Origin: CAYSUS01 sp964434165
GTDB taxonomy: Bacteria; Planctomycetota; Planctomycetia; Pirellulales; Thermoguttaceae
Reading direction: 5' to 3'
Assembly: GCA_964434165.1 (NCBI GenBank)
Contig: CAYSUS010000030.1
Coordinates: forward strand, 1 to 64,000
DNA: 64,000 bases
Under the pieces are notes generated by a model. The model did not search any database, was not told where the DNA came from, and saw only the letters and a program-made list of their open reading frames with translations. The position numbers and the translations under genes are program-made. Positions 25,034-33,575 of this stretch are shown here, in pieces; position 1 is the stretch's first letter, and the number at the start of each line of letters is the position of its first letter.

Positions 25034-26065
25034 ATGAAGAGGGACGCATTCATGACTTCCACGACTCGAAGCATCCCGATCGCGCTGGCGGCGACGGCTG
25101 TGGTCCTGATGGCCTGCCCGGCCGCGGCGGCCGATCTGGACTGGTTGCTGCCGCCGCTGGGCGACCCCTGCGCGCCGCGCCCCGTGGTCACCGCGCGGAC
25201 GACCTACATGCCGCGATTCGTGGCCAGCCCGGCCGACGTGGCCCCCGCGCTTCCGGGCCCGGCCGCGCCGGGCGCGGCCCCGGCGGTTGCGGCTCCCGGG
25301 GCTTGTGCCGCGTGCGCGCCTGCCGTTTGCACGCCCTGCGCGGCCCCGACCCTGCAATACGTTCCCCAGACCTGCTACCGTACGGTCGTCGCGCGGGTTC
25401 CCGTCGCGTGCTACGCCGCGGAGACGGTCTGCGACCCGTGCACGGGGTGCGCCCAGACCTGCTACCGTCCCGTGCCCGCCTACGTCCATCGCGCGCGACT
25501 CGTGCCCTACACGATCTACCGGCCGGTCCTGACGCCGCCGCTCGCCGCGGCTCCCGGCGTTTCGATGGGTGTCGGAGTTCCGACCCTCTCAAGCGGCGCC
25601 ACGGCCTGCCCGAGCTGCCAGGGGACGAGCGTGATCTTGAACTACGCGCCGGCGATTCCCTCTGAGCAACGCGTCGAGCGCGTGGTGATCGAGGAGGCCG
25701 AGGACGCGGAGTCAGCAGCCGCTGGCGAAGCGGAATCGGAGCGGCGGGAGGCGTTTCGGCCGGAGCCCTCGCCTGCGGAAGCGGGAAGGCCCGAGGCGGC
25801 CGTAGAAGGGCCGCTGGTGCCAATCCCCGCCCGGAAGGACACGCCGGAGCCGAAGCCCGAGGCACCGCAGAAAGCCGTGCCCGGGGTCAACAGCCCCACC
25901 GGCGCGCCGATACCGCCCGTCGCGCCCGGTTCCGGCGACCGCGTCACCAAGCGCCGTGCGGCAGGTGCCGATCTCTACCGGCCGGCGAGCCACGGCGTCC
26001 AGCCGGAACGCGCGACGGTCGTCCGCGACCTGGGGGATGGCGGTTGGCGGCCGGCCCGCGACTGA
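25034..26065 (+). CDS. secreted Cys- and Pro-rich planctomycete protein
   Basis: A 343-residue exported protein. Signal peptide about residues 12-34 (IPIALAATAVVLMACPAAAA). Mature N-terminal half carries Cys pairs and repeated Tyr/Cys motifs: YVPQTCYRTVVARVPVACY, QTCYRPVPAYVHRARLVPYTIYRPV and CPSCQG. The C-terminal half is low-complexity Glu, Pro and Ala. The QTCYRPV-type repeats are a familiar planctomycete theme of unknown function. Two starts are possible: ATG 25034, or ATG 25052 with AGAGGG at better spacing; both precede the signal peptide. Preceded by a 244-bp gap without a visible gene. Confidence 0.82.
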   Translation: MKRDAFMTSTTRSIPIALAATAVVLMACPAAAADLDWLLPPLGDPCAPRPVVTARTTYMPRFVASPADVAPALPGPAAPGAAPAVAAPGACAACAPAVCTPCAAPTLQYVPQTCYRTVVARVPVACYAAETVCDPCTGCAQTCYRPVPAYVHRARLVPYTIYRPVLTPPLAAAPGVSMGVGVPTLSSGATACPSCQGTSVILNYAPAIPSEQRVERVVIEEAEDAESAAAGEAESERREAFRPEPSPAEAGRPEAAVEGPLVPIPARKDTPEPKPEAPQKAVPGVNSPTGAPIPPVAPGSGDRVTKRRAAGADLYRPASHGVQPERATVVRDLGDGGWRPARD

Positions 26066-26192
26066 CGGAAGCGGAACGACGGGGTGGGAGCCTTTTCCCG
26101 GCCGGTGCTTCGGCTTCATGGAAGCCGCGTTCGAAGAGAGACTCCCGACCCCCGGGTCGGACCTCTGGCCAGACGCCCTGAGCGCCGGCATT

Positions 26193-26220
26193 TGCACGCG
26201 CGGCGTCGACGGGTAAGAAT
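26193..26220 (+). promoter_or_regulatory. candidate promoter of yceH-like gene with leader hairpin
   Basis: TTGCAC (26193-26198), 16 bp, TAAGAA (26215-26220). Immediately after it GGCGGCGGCC (26221-26230) and its reverse complement (26240-26249) form a 10-bp GC stem with a 9-base loop in the putative leader, 50 bp before the ATG. Confidence 0.35.
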
Positions 26221-26298
26221 GGCGGCGGCCGGCCTCGGCGGCCGCCGCCTCTTCGGCGCGCGGGCCGTCGTTGGCTCCATCTCTCGCCGGGAGACGTT

Positions 26299-27099
26299 AT
26301 GGAAGATGCCTCGCAGCCCCCCTCCGACGAGGGCCAGCCGGCCGAGCGCCGCTGGCAGCCCCTCTCGGCCGTCGACCGCCGTGTGCTGGGCGTGCTGGTG
26401 GAGAAGGCGAAGACCACGCCCGACGCGTATCCCATGTCGCTCAACGCCGTGTGCACCGGTTGCAACCAGAAGAGCAACCGGCATCCGGTCATGGACCTGG
26501 AAGTCGAGGACGTCGAGGAGTCGCTCGACCGGCTGCGCGAGATCGGCGCGGTGGGCATGGTCGAAGGCCATGGACGCGTGACCAAGTACCGCCACTACTT
26601 CTACGACTGGGCCGGCGCGGACAAGGTCGAAGCCGCGGTGATGGCCGAGTTGCTGCTCCGCGGCACCCAGACCGAGGGCGAGCTGCGGGGCCGGGCCTCG
26701 CGCATGGAGCGGATCGCCGACCTTGCCGCCATGCGGTCGCTGCTCGCCGCGCTGAAGTCCAAAGGGCTGGTCATCCCGCTCACGCCCGAGGGCCGCGGCC
26801 ACGTGGTCACGCACGCCCTGTTCACGCCGCGCGAGCTGGAACGGATCGAGGCCGAGTACGGCGGGGGGGCGGCGCCCGCCGCGCCGCGGCCCGCGCACGG
26901 GGCGGGCCCGCCGGGCGCGAGCGTCGGCGAGCCCGACGCGCGGCCGTCGGCGCCGGGGGGCGCGATCACGGCGCTGCGAGAGCAGGTGGGCGCGCTGGGA
27001 GCCGAGCTGGCCGGGCTGCGCTCGGACCTCGACGCGTTGCGGGACGCGCATCGCCAGACGGCCGACGCGGTGCGCCGGCTCCGCGAGGAGCTCGACTAG
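26299..27099 (+). CDS. YceH/DUF480 family protein
   Basis: A 266-residue protein of the DUF480 (YceH) family, which folds as two winged-helix domains. Family motifs: LSAVDRRVLGVLVEKAKTTP, YPMSLNAVCTGCNQKSNRHPV and LLLRGTQTEGELRGRASRM. Residues 30-190 are the conserved core; 190-230 is a Pro/Ala linker; the last 40 residues form a coiled coil (ITALREQVGALGAELAGLRS...). The biochemical role of the family is not established; DNA binding is a structural inference. ATG with GGGAGACGTT upstream. It is followed by a palindromic element and acetate kinase. Confidence 0.92.
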   Translation: MEDASQPPSDEGQPAERRWQPLSAVDRRVLGVLVEKAKTTPDAYPMSLNAVCTGCNQKSNRHPVMDLEVEDVEESLDRLREIGAVGMVEGHGRVTKYRHYFYDWAGADKVEAAVMAELLLRGTQTEGELRGRASRMERIADLAAMRSLLAALKSKGLVIPLTPEGRGHVVTHALFTPRELERIEAEYGGGAAPAAPRPAHGAGPPGASVGEPDARPSAPGGAITALREQVGALGAELAGLRSDLDALRDAHRQTADAVRRLREELD

Positions 27100-27110
27100 A
27101 CACCGCCCCG

Positions 27111-27142
27111 AGACTTCCGCAGTGTGCGAGACTTCGGAAGCC
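27111..27142. repeat. bipartite palindromic element, degenerate copy
   Basis: AGACTTCCGCAGTGT followed by GCGAGACTTCGGAAGCCT, a degenerate copy of the family whose consensus is AGACTTCCGAAGTCT, 2-4 bases, AGACTTCGGAAGTCT. The right half is nearly intact, the left half mutated. It lies between the yceH-like stop and the ackA ribosome site. Confidence 0.7.
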
Positions 27143-27166
27143 TGACGAAGGAAGGAGACTTGCCGC

Positions 27167-28375
27167 TTGGACATCCTCGTAATCAACGCCGGATCGAGCA
27201 GCGTAAAGTTCGCGGTGTTCGACTTCGACACGCTCCAGCCGCGCGTGCGCGGGCTGCTGGACTGGGGCGGGCGCGCGGACTGCGCCACGGTCACGCTCCA
27301 GCCGCAGTCCGGCGAGCCCACCACGACCTCGATCCAGGCGAGCGACTACCGCGCGGCGGTGGTTGCCGCGCTGGGGCTTCTCCAGAATCTCGGCAGCGGC
27401 GAGCCCGACGGGGCCGCGGGCGTGCGCGTCGTCGGCCACCGTCTGATCCACGGTGGCGAGGAGATCCGCAGCCCCGTGCGGATCGACTCGGCCATGAAGC
27501 AGACGATCGCGAGGTTCACGCACCTGGCGCCGCTGCACATCCCGGCCGGGCTGGCGGCGATCGAAGCCACCGAGGAGGCCTTGCCCGGCGTGCCGCAGAC
27601 CGGGCTGTTCGACACGGCCTTCTTCGCCGACATCCCGCCGGCCGCTTATCTCTATCCCGTGCCCTACGATTGGTATTCCCAGTGGGGCATCCGCCGGTTC
27701 GGCTATCACGGCACCAGCCACGCCTACTGCACGGAGCGGGCGGCCGAATTGCTCGGCCGGACCACCGGGCAGCTCGACATGATCACCTGCCACCTCGGCC
27801 AGGGGGGCTCGGCCACCGCGGTCCAGCGCGGCGTGGCCATCACCAACACGATGGGATTCACGCCGCTGGAGGGGTTCATGATGGGCACGCGCTCGGGCAC
27901 CGTCGATCCGGGCATCCTGCTTCACGTGCAGCGGGAGCACGGGCTTTCGATCGATCAGCTCCAGGAGACTCTCAACAAACGCTCCGGGCTGCTGGGCATC
28001 TCGGGCGTCTCGTCCGACTTCCGCCAGGTCGAGGCCGCGGCCGCCGACGGCAACGACCGGGCGCAACTGGCCCTGGACATCTACGCCTACCGCGTGCGCG
28101 CGATGATCGGAGCCCTGGCCGTGACGCTCGGGCGCGTGGACGCCCTCGTGTTCACCGGCGGGATCGGCGAGAACTCGCCGTGGCTCCGCGGCGAGGTCAG
28201 TCGCGGGCTGCAGTGCCTGGGGCTGCACCTGGACGCGGAGGCCAACGGCAACGGCCGTCCGGATAGCGACATTTCCTCGGCGGACTCCCCGGGCCGCATC
28301 CTCCTCATCCACACGCGGGAGGACTACATGATCGCCCGGGAGGCCAAGCGGCTGGTTCTCGACGACGGGAGCTGA
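27167..28375 (+). CDS. ackA: acetate/propionate kinase
   Basis: A 402-residue ASKHA-fold kinase that interconverts acetate plus ATP and acetyl phosphate plus ADP. Motifs: INAGSSSVKF (N7, K14), GHRLIHGGEE, GLFDTAFF, YGTSHAY-like GYHGTSHAYC, CHLGQGGS, FTPLEGFMMGTRSGTVDPG and FTGGIGENSPW. The usual SVDTSMG before FTPLEG reads AITNTMG here, a moderate variant. The start is a TTG with GGAG nine bases upstream, fitting the family N-terminus exactly. No phosphotransacetylase lies beside it. A 170-bp gap with a GC-rich repeat follows. Confidence 0.95.
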   Translation: MDILVINAGSSSVKFAVFDFDTLQPRVRGLLDWGGRADCATVTLQPQSGEPTTTSIQASDYRAAVVAALGLLQNLGSGEPDGAAGVRVVGHRLIHGGEEIRSPVRIDSAMKQTIARFTHLAPLHIPAGLAAIEATEEALPGVPQTGLFDTAFFADIPPAAYLYPVPYDWYSQWGIRRFGYHGTSHAYCTERAAELLGRTTGQLDMITCHLGQGGSATAVQRGVAITNTMGFTPLEGFMMGTRSGTVDPGILLHVQREHGLSIDQLQETLNKRSGLLGISGVSSDFRQVEAAAADGNDRAQLALDIYAYRVRAMIGALAVTLGRVDALVFTGGIGENSPWLRGEVSRGLQCLGLHLDAEANGNGRPDSDISSADSPGRILLIHTREDYMIAREAKRLVLDDGS

Positions 28376-28420
28376 TGGAAACCGGCTTCGTTCCGCGCCG
28401 GCTCGGCCTTTCGCGGAGGA

Positions 28421-28450
28421 CCGCAGCCGCGACCGTGAGGGAGCGGCCCT
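28421..28450 (+). repeat. GCGACCGTGAGGGAGCGG element, possible terminator
   Basis: CCGCAGCCGCGACCGTGAGG then GAGCGGCCCT and a short T run (to 28453). GCCGC and GCGGC can pair around a 12-base loop, followed by CCCTTTT, so it may terminate ackA transcription. The GCGACCGTGAGG core recurs at 2675 and 2806, and a degenerate GCGACCGTCGGGGAACGG lies near 40209. I recall similar blocks between planctomycete genes. Confidence 0.55.
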
Positions 28451-28546
28451 TTTCGGGCGATTCAAGCCGGCTTGCGTCGATCGCGTCGGCGCGCTACCGT
28501 GAAATGACGGGACTGGTTGCGCGGCCCACGTGAAGAGGTGCCAGCG

Positions 28547-29821
28547 ATGCGGTGCTCCTGCGGACACGAGAATCCCGAGTCGGCCCAGCAGTGTGCGCAT
28601 TGCGGCAAGGCCTTGCGCGACCAGGGCCACCTTCGCCGCACGCTCGTCGATGCCGGGGCGGGTCTCGGGCTGCTGCTGGCCCTGGCCATGGTGTTTGCCG
28701 TGGGAGGGGGCAGCCGATCGGGCGAGCCCGGCCCGGAGGGCGTTGGAAACGGCGCGGTCCATCTCGCTTCGAGGGGCGGACCGGCCCGCCGCGACGATCG
28801 GCCCCTGCGCCTGGCCGTCACGCCCAAGGAGTACGACGACATGGGCAAGCTCCTCGATACGCTCGGGGAGGGCTATCGCTGGGACCCGATCGAGTTCGAC
28901 GATCTGCTCGACCCCGCGTTTCTTGCGCAGTACGACGTGGTCTTCCTGACCTGCGGCAGCGCTCCCCGGCACTGGGTGGGCCAGTTCATGGGGCGGGGGC
29001 GTCGCGGGACCGACCTTCACGTGCTGCGGCCTCTCATCAAGGAGCAACTGATCAGGGGCCTGCGCGATTACGTTGCCCAAGGGGGGACGCTCTACGCCTC
29101 GGACTGGCGCCTGAAGATGCTGGCCCTGGCGTTTCCGGAGTACGTCGATTTCCGCGCTGCGGCGCCCGGCGCGGTGCAGACCATCGAGGCGGAGGTGCTC
29201 GATCCGCCGCTCCAGCGCCGTGTCGGCGAGACCATCGACCTGCGCTTCGACAAGGCATCGTGGTACCCGGCCGCGTTCGAGGGCGACGAGGTCATCCCCT
29301 ACCTGCGCGGCGAGTACAAGACCACCGCGGGTGACATGCGCACCATGCCGCTTCTGGTGCGGGTCCCGCACGGAAGCGGGTCGATCATCTTCACCTCGTT
29401 CCACAACGAGAAGCAGCACAACCAGACCGAGGAGGAGCTGCTCCGCTACCTCGTGTTCGCCAGCGTGATGGCCCGCGAGAACGCCAGCGTGCGGCGGTCG
29501 CTCGTCGAAGGCGGGTTCTCGCCCGTCGAGGGCAACCTGCTGACCGCCTCGGCCGGCGACCAGTCGGTGACCCGGACGTACCGCGTGGAGGAGCCGGGCG
29601 ACGTGCAGTTCGTGCTCGCCTTCCAGAACCGCGGGGCCACGCTTCGCCTGTCCGTGCGCGGCCCGGATGGAGGCCTCTTCGAGGAGACCGGCCAGGCGAC
29701 CTTCACGATCAACGTCCCCGACGCCGCGGCGGGCGACTGGCAGTACACGATCACCCCGGTCGAGATCCCACACCGCAACTTCCCCTTCTCGCTCACCGTG
29801 GGGCAGAAGGGGAGCAGGTAG
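28547..29821 (+). CDS. zinc-ribbon, single-TM, GATase-like protein
   Basis: A 424-residue protein. A zinc ribbon (C3, C5, C16, C19 in CSCGHENPESAQQCAHCGK) leads into a TM segment (LGLLLALAMVFAVGGG, about 38-54). The exported part starts with RLAVTPKEYDDMGKLLDTLGEGYRWDPIEFDDL and continues as a class I glutamine-amidotransferase-like fold (YDVVFLTCGSAP, LRDYVAQGGTLYASDW, GSGSIIFTSFHN) as seen in ThuA-type domains; I see no complete Cys-His-Glu triad. The C-terminal 110 residues look like a PPC-type beta sandwich. ATG with AAGAGG upstream. Convergent with the VWA operon, a palindrome between them. Function unknown. Confidence 0.83.
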   Translation: MRCSCGHENPESAQQCAHCGKALRDQGHLRRTLVDAGAGLGLLLALAMVFAVGGGSRSGEPGPEGVGNGAVHLASRGGPARRDDRPLRLAVTPKEYDDMGKLLDTLGEGYRWDPIEFDDLLDPAFLAQYDVVFLTCGSAPRHWVGQFMGRGRRGTDLHVLRPLIKEQLIRGLRDYVAQGGTLYASDWRLKMLALAFPEYVDFRAAAPGAVQTIEAEVLDPPLQRRVGETIDLRFDKASWYPAAFEGDEVIPYLRGEYKTTAGDMRTMPLLVRVPHGSGSIIFTSFHNEKQHNQTEEELLRYLVFASVMARENASVRRSLVEGGFSPVEGNLLTASAGDQSVTRTYRVEEPGDVQFVLAFQNRGATLRLSVRGPDGGLFEETGQATFTINVPDAAAGDWQYTITPVEIPHRNFPFSLTVGQKGSR

Positions 29822-29831
29822 AATCCTCAGT

Positions 29832-29866
29832 CAGACTTCCGAAGTCTCGGGGACTTCGGAAGTCTT
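29832..29866. terminator. palindromic element between convergent genes
   Basis: CAGACTTCCGAAGTCT, three bases, GGACTTCGGAAGTCTTG: near-perfect copy of the palindrome family. It fills the 50-bp gap between two convergent genes and can fold on either strand into a stem of about 15 bp, so it is well placed as a bidirectional terminator. No T run follows, so intrinsic termination is uncertain. Confidence 0.6.
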
Positions 29867-29871
29867 GGGGC

Positions 29872-32415
29872 TCACGGGCGCGACTTCCTTGCCCAGCGCC
29901 GCACGGCCGCGTCAAGCACCAGCATCATGGCCGCGGCGCCCAGGAGCCATGACCAAAGCGGCCGCCGGCGCACGACCGCCGCGTCGCATGGTGCGAACAC
30001 ATCGCTAGCGCGCGGATCGAAGGCGCCGCCGGAGACCTCGGCCAGCCGCTCCAGCAGCGCCCGGTCCGGGCGGCGCGTGCGGAGTTCGTCCGGATAGCCG
30101 GTCACCAGGGCCCGCCGCCCCCGGAACACGTCGCGCCCCTCGTGCCCTAGCGTGGCCGCGACCAGCCACTCGCCCCGTGCATCCAGGTCCAGCCGAGCGG
30201 CATATCGTCCCGGAGCGCCCTGCTCGCCCAGGATCGTGACCGGCTCCCCCTTGGGCGGCGTCACCTGGAAGGTCGCCTCGGCCCCGTCGATGAACCGGCC
30301 CTGCTCGTCCACGGCGTCCAGCAGGATCGTCGCCGAGGGGCCCTCCTCGACGATCCGCAGATGGAATCGCCACGTCTCGTCCTGGCGCAAGGTGCGCCGG
30401 GCGACCTGGACCCAGAAATCCGAAAAGCCCTGCCAGTCGAGCCAGGCTGCCGCCCAGCGGTCCTCCGCATCGGAGGTGAACACGGTGCTCGTGCCGCGGC
30501 CGCACCGCATCGTGGCCAGCAGGGGATCGCCGTGCTCGGTGGCGGCCAGGACCTCGGCCGCCGGCTTGGGCTGGGTCTCGACGTAGCCCAGCAGCGCCGG
30601 CGCGCCGGTCAGGTCCAGCGTCTCGGCATGGATCGGGGAATCCTGCATCGGCTGCGTCTTCGCAAAGCTGGGCTCCTCGACCACCCCGGGCCTTCCGGCG
30701 CTGGCGGTCTCCCTGGCGAACACCTTGGGCACGGCGGCCGGGTCGTCGCAGTAGTAGTAACGCCCCCGCCCAATCTCGGCCAGGCCCTCCAGCAGCGGCC
30801 CGGCCGCCTCCTTGCCCACCGCCACGGTCGAGAGCGTGATCCCCGCGTCGGCGAACTGGCGGGCCAGACCGTCGAAGTCGCCCGGGTGCGAGATCCCGTC
30901 GGTCAGGAGGATCATGTGCTTGCGCTCCGCGAAGGCTTCATCCAGCGCGAGATACGCCCGCTCCAGCGCCACGTAGGTGTCGGTGCGCCCGCCCGCCTCG
31001 ATCTCGGCGATGCTGCCGAGGATCTCCCGCTTCTCGCCGCAGGGGCGGATGGGGCTGATCCACGTGGCCGATTCGTCGAACGCCAGCACGCCGATCTTGT
31101 CCGTCGGCTGGAGCATCGTCACGGCCCGACGCGTGGCCTGCTTGGCCAGCTCGATCGGCGTGCCCGCCATCGACGTGGAGCGGTCGATCAGGAGCACGAG
31201 GGCGAGCTGCGGGCGGCGGCGCTCGCGCCGGGCCGCGCACGCGACCGGCAGCACCGCCTCCAGCGGCGTGCCGCGGTAGTCGCCGACCGTGAGACTCCGG
31301 TCGCCGCCGATCACCAGCAGGCCGCCCCCTTCGGTCACGTAATCGCGGACCGCCGCGATTCGCTTCGGACCGAGCGCCGGGCCCGGCACGTTGACCAGCA
31401 CGAGGAGGTCCAAGGACTCGAACCCGGCCTTACTTGCGGCGAAGGCCTCGGGCGATCGCACCTCGACCGCCATCTCGGCCTTGCGGAGCGACTCGGCCAG
31501 GGGACCCGCGGCCCCGGCGCGGCCCTCGACCAGGAGCACGCGCCGCCGCGGTCCGGGCAGGATCACGCACGAAGTCTCGTTGTTCTCCGCGATGGTGTCC
31601 TCGAAGCCGGTCAGCCGGGCAGTCAGCCGTGCGGACTGCTCGGGCGCGAGCGTCTGGTCGAACAGGAAGCGGTTCCCGCCGGCGCGCACCGCGGCTTCCT
31701 CCAAGGCGACGGGCTGGCCGTCGCGGAGCAGCTCGACCGTGCCCTGCCCCTGGCGGCTGGCGTGCACGAGCACTTCCACTTCGAAGGGCTCCAGCGGCCG
31801 GACGAGGCGACGAGCGGGTCCGATTCGGGCCGCAAACACCTCGGGATCGCTCCGCGAGGCCAGCGGCACGGTCAGCACCGGGAACCCCGCGCAGGCTGCG
31901 GCTGCCGGGGCGTCGCCCTGCGTGGCCAGGCCGTCGGAAAGCAGCACGAGGCGCCGCGGACGGTCCGGGGCAAACGCGGGGCCGGCCGCCTCGATCGGCG
32001 ACTCGAGATCGGTGCCATCGACCGGGATGTCAGGCGGGGACTCAACGAAATCCTCGCGGGGCTCTCCCACTTCGGCGGCGAACGGCACGAAGACGGCCCG
32101 CGGCGCGCCGGCCGCGTCGATCGCCTCCTCGCAGAAGCGCCGTGCCGCCTCCCCACCAGCCGCCGAGACGCTCCGGCTGCGGTCCAGGGCGAAGAGCACG
32201 CACGGCCGGCGCACGGCCGACACGATCAGGGGCGCGGCCAGGGAAAAGACTACCAGGCCGACCACCGCGGCCCGGCACGCAGCCATGGCCGCCTGACCCG
32301 ACACGGACGCCCGCACCAGGCTGCACCGCCATGCCCCCAGCAACAGCACCAGGGCGGCCAGAGCCCAGAGCATGGCGGGCCGAACGAGCTCGAATTGCCA
32401 CGGTTCGGGATTCAT
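29872..32415 (-). CDS. large VWA membrane protein with GATase-like region
   Basis: An 847-residue membrane protein of the BatA/CoxE-associated type. Three TM segments: two near the N-terminus (PAMLWALAALVLLLGAW, about 12-28; ACRAAVVGLVVFSLAAPLIV, about 45-64) and one at the C-terminus (LWSWLLGAAAMMLVLDA). A first partial VWA-like region (CVLFALDRSRSVSAAG, about 70-190) is followed by a GATase-like segment (KRIAAVRDYVTEGGGLLVIGGD) and a second VWA domain with MIDAS LLIDRSTSMAG near residue 410. Start ATG 32415 lies 9 bp after the previous stop. Last gene of the MoxR operon. Such proteins are usually substrates or partners of MoxR chaperones in metal-dependent assembly or stress tolerance. Confidence 0.9.
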   Translation of the reverse strand: MNPEPWQFELVRPAMLWALAALVLLLGAWRCSLVRASVSGQAAMAACRAAVVGLVVFSLAAPLIVSAVRRPCVLFALDRSRSVSAAGGEAARRFCEEAIDAAGAPRAVFVPFAAEVGEPREDFVESPPDIPVDGTDLESPIEAAGPAFAPDRPRRLVLLSDGLATQGDAPAAAACAGFPVLTVPLASRSDPEVFAARIGPARRLVRPLEPFEVEVLVHASRQGQGTVELLRDGQPVALEEAAVRAGGNRFLFDQTLAPEQSARLTARLTGFEDTIAENNETSCVILPGPRRRVLLVEGRAGAAGPLAESLRKAEMAVEVRSPEAFAASKAGFESLDLLVLVNVPGPALGPKRIAAVRDYVTEGGGLLVIGGDRSLTVGDYRGTPLEAVLPVACAARRERRRPQLALVLLIDRSTSMAGTPIELAKQATRRAVTMLQPTDKIGVLAFDESATWISPIRPCGEKREILGSIAEIEAGGRTDTYVALERAYLALDEAFAERKHMILLTDGISHPGDFDGLARQFADAGITLSTVAVGKEAAGPLLEGLAEIGRGRYYYCDDPAAVPKVFARETASAGRPGVVEEPSFAKTQPMQDSPIHAETLDLTGAPALLGYVETQPKPAAEVLAATEHGDPLLATMRCGRGTSTVFTSDAEDRWAAAWLDWQGFSDFWVQVARRTLRQDETWRFHLRIVEEGPSATILLDAVDEQGRFIDGAEATFQVTPPKGEPVTILGEQGAPGRYAARLDLDARGEWLVAATLGHEGRDVFRGRRALVTGYPDELRTRRPDRALLERLAEVSGGAFDPRASDVFAPCDAAVVRRRPLWSWLLGAAAMMLVLDAAVRRWARKSRP

Positions 32416-32423
32416 TGGACGTG

Positions 32424-33575
32424 TCAACCCAGCCAGCGCCGGTGAAAGAGCCACGATTCGGTCAGCAGGACGATCCCGCCCGCGGCTGCCAGCAGGAACC
32501 ACAGCGGGGGCAGGTCCGAAGGTGTCGGAGGCGCGGGGCCGGGCCTACCCGCGGCCGCCCCTTGGCAGAGGTCGCTCTCTTCCGGGGGCAGCCCGGCCCG
32601 GTGCATCTTGACCACACCCTGCGCGAGGTCCGGCGAGCTCGATCGCCCGGGCTCGGGGAGCGTCACCTGGGCGGCGTTGTCTTCCGCCAGGGCGTCGTCG
32701 CGATCGAGCCGGCAGGAGACGGTCGCCTCGCCCTGCACTTCCAGCTCGAACACCCGCGACCAGCGTTCTCCTGGCGCGGGCCGGACCTCCCATGTCTCTG
32801 CGGTCTTGCCGTCCACGCCAAGATGCAGGCGAGCCTCCTGCGTGTCCGCCGCGCAACTGCGGACCTCGACCCATACCGCGGCCCGGCCGGAGTCGAGGGG
32901 CAGCCGGCGCGCGGAGAGCCCGGTAATCGCCAGGTTGTCGGCCGACGTGCCGACCGGAGCAATCTCCACCTGGGGCTCGTGCTCGGCGTCGCCGGCTACC
33001 CCTTGCGGTGCATCGGTGAAGACGATGATCCGGCCGGCAGACCGGTCGGCCAGCAGACGTCGCGCGGCGGCCAGTCCGTCCTCGATCCGCGTGGGCCCTG
33101 CGGGCTGGGCCAAGCTCTCCAGGGCCTCACACAGCCTCGCCTGGTCGCCGGTCAACGGACATGCCACGCCAACGGCCGCACCGGCGCGCACGATCGCCAT
33201 GCGCTCGGCCGGGCGCATGCTTGCGATCCACTCCCGTGCGGCCCGGCGGGCCCCGGCCAGCCGGTTCGGCGTCGCGTCGGTGGCTGCCATGCTGGCCGAG
33301 GTATCGACCAGGAGCACCACCGTGCGCGGTGGCGGGACGTGCGGGTCGGCCGCGCCCAACGTCAGAAGCCCCAGACCCGCCAGTTGCACGGCCAGCCCCA
33401 CAGGCCGGCGCAGTCGGCGCCACGGCCCGGCTGCCATCGAACGCCGCGCCACGCGCTGCCACAGGAAGCCCGTGGCCACTTCGAATCGCAGCACGGGCGC
33501 GGGCCGCAGGGAGAGCGCGACGATCGGCACGGCGAGAAGCGCCAGGAGCAGGGCTAAGGGGTTGCCGAAGGTCAT
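32424..33575 (-). CDS. BatA-like VWA membrane protein
   Basis: A 383-residue protein. It starts with the BatA N-terminal hydrophobic motif (FGNPLALLLALLAVPIVALSLR), then a second TM (VGLAVQLAGLGLLTLGAA, about 58-76) and a VWA domain with MIDAS VVLLVDTSASMAATDA (about 85-99). A C-terminal TM (WFLLAAAGGIVLLTESW) closes it. The VWA domain faces the periplasm by topology. Its ATG overlaps the stop of the DUF58 gene (ATGA), so it is coupled. Belongs to the MoxR/DUF58/BatA module, known from Bacteroides aerotolerance operons and widespread in planctomycetes. Confidence 0.92.
   Translation of the reverse strand: MTFGNPLALLLALLAVPIVALSLRPAPVLRFEVATGFLWQRVARRSMAAGPWRRLRRPVGLAVQLAGLGLLTLGAADPHVPPPRTVVLLVDTSASMAATDATPNRLAGARRAAREWIASMRPAERMAIVRAGAAVGVACPLTGDQARLCEALESLAQPAGPTRIEDGLAAARRLLADRSAGRIIVFTDAPQGVAGDAEHEPQVEIAPVGTSADNLAITGLSARRLPLDSGRAAVWVEVRSCAADTQEARLHLGVDGKTAETWEVRPAPGERWSRVFELEVQGEATVSCRLDRDDALAEDNAAQVTLPEPGRSSSPDLAQGVVKMHRAGLPPEESDLCQGAAAGRPGPAPPTPSDLPPLWFLLAAAGGIVLLTESWLFHRRWLG

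Noticed and set aside
32415..32502. Start at 32502 for the large VWA gene
   Set aside because: It would overlap the BatA-like gene by 79 bp and adds no conserved residues; ATG 32415 fits the TM start.
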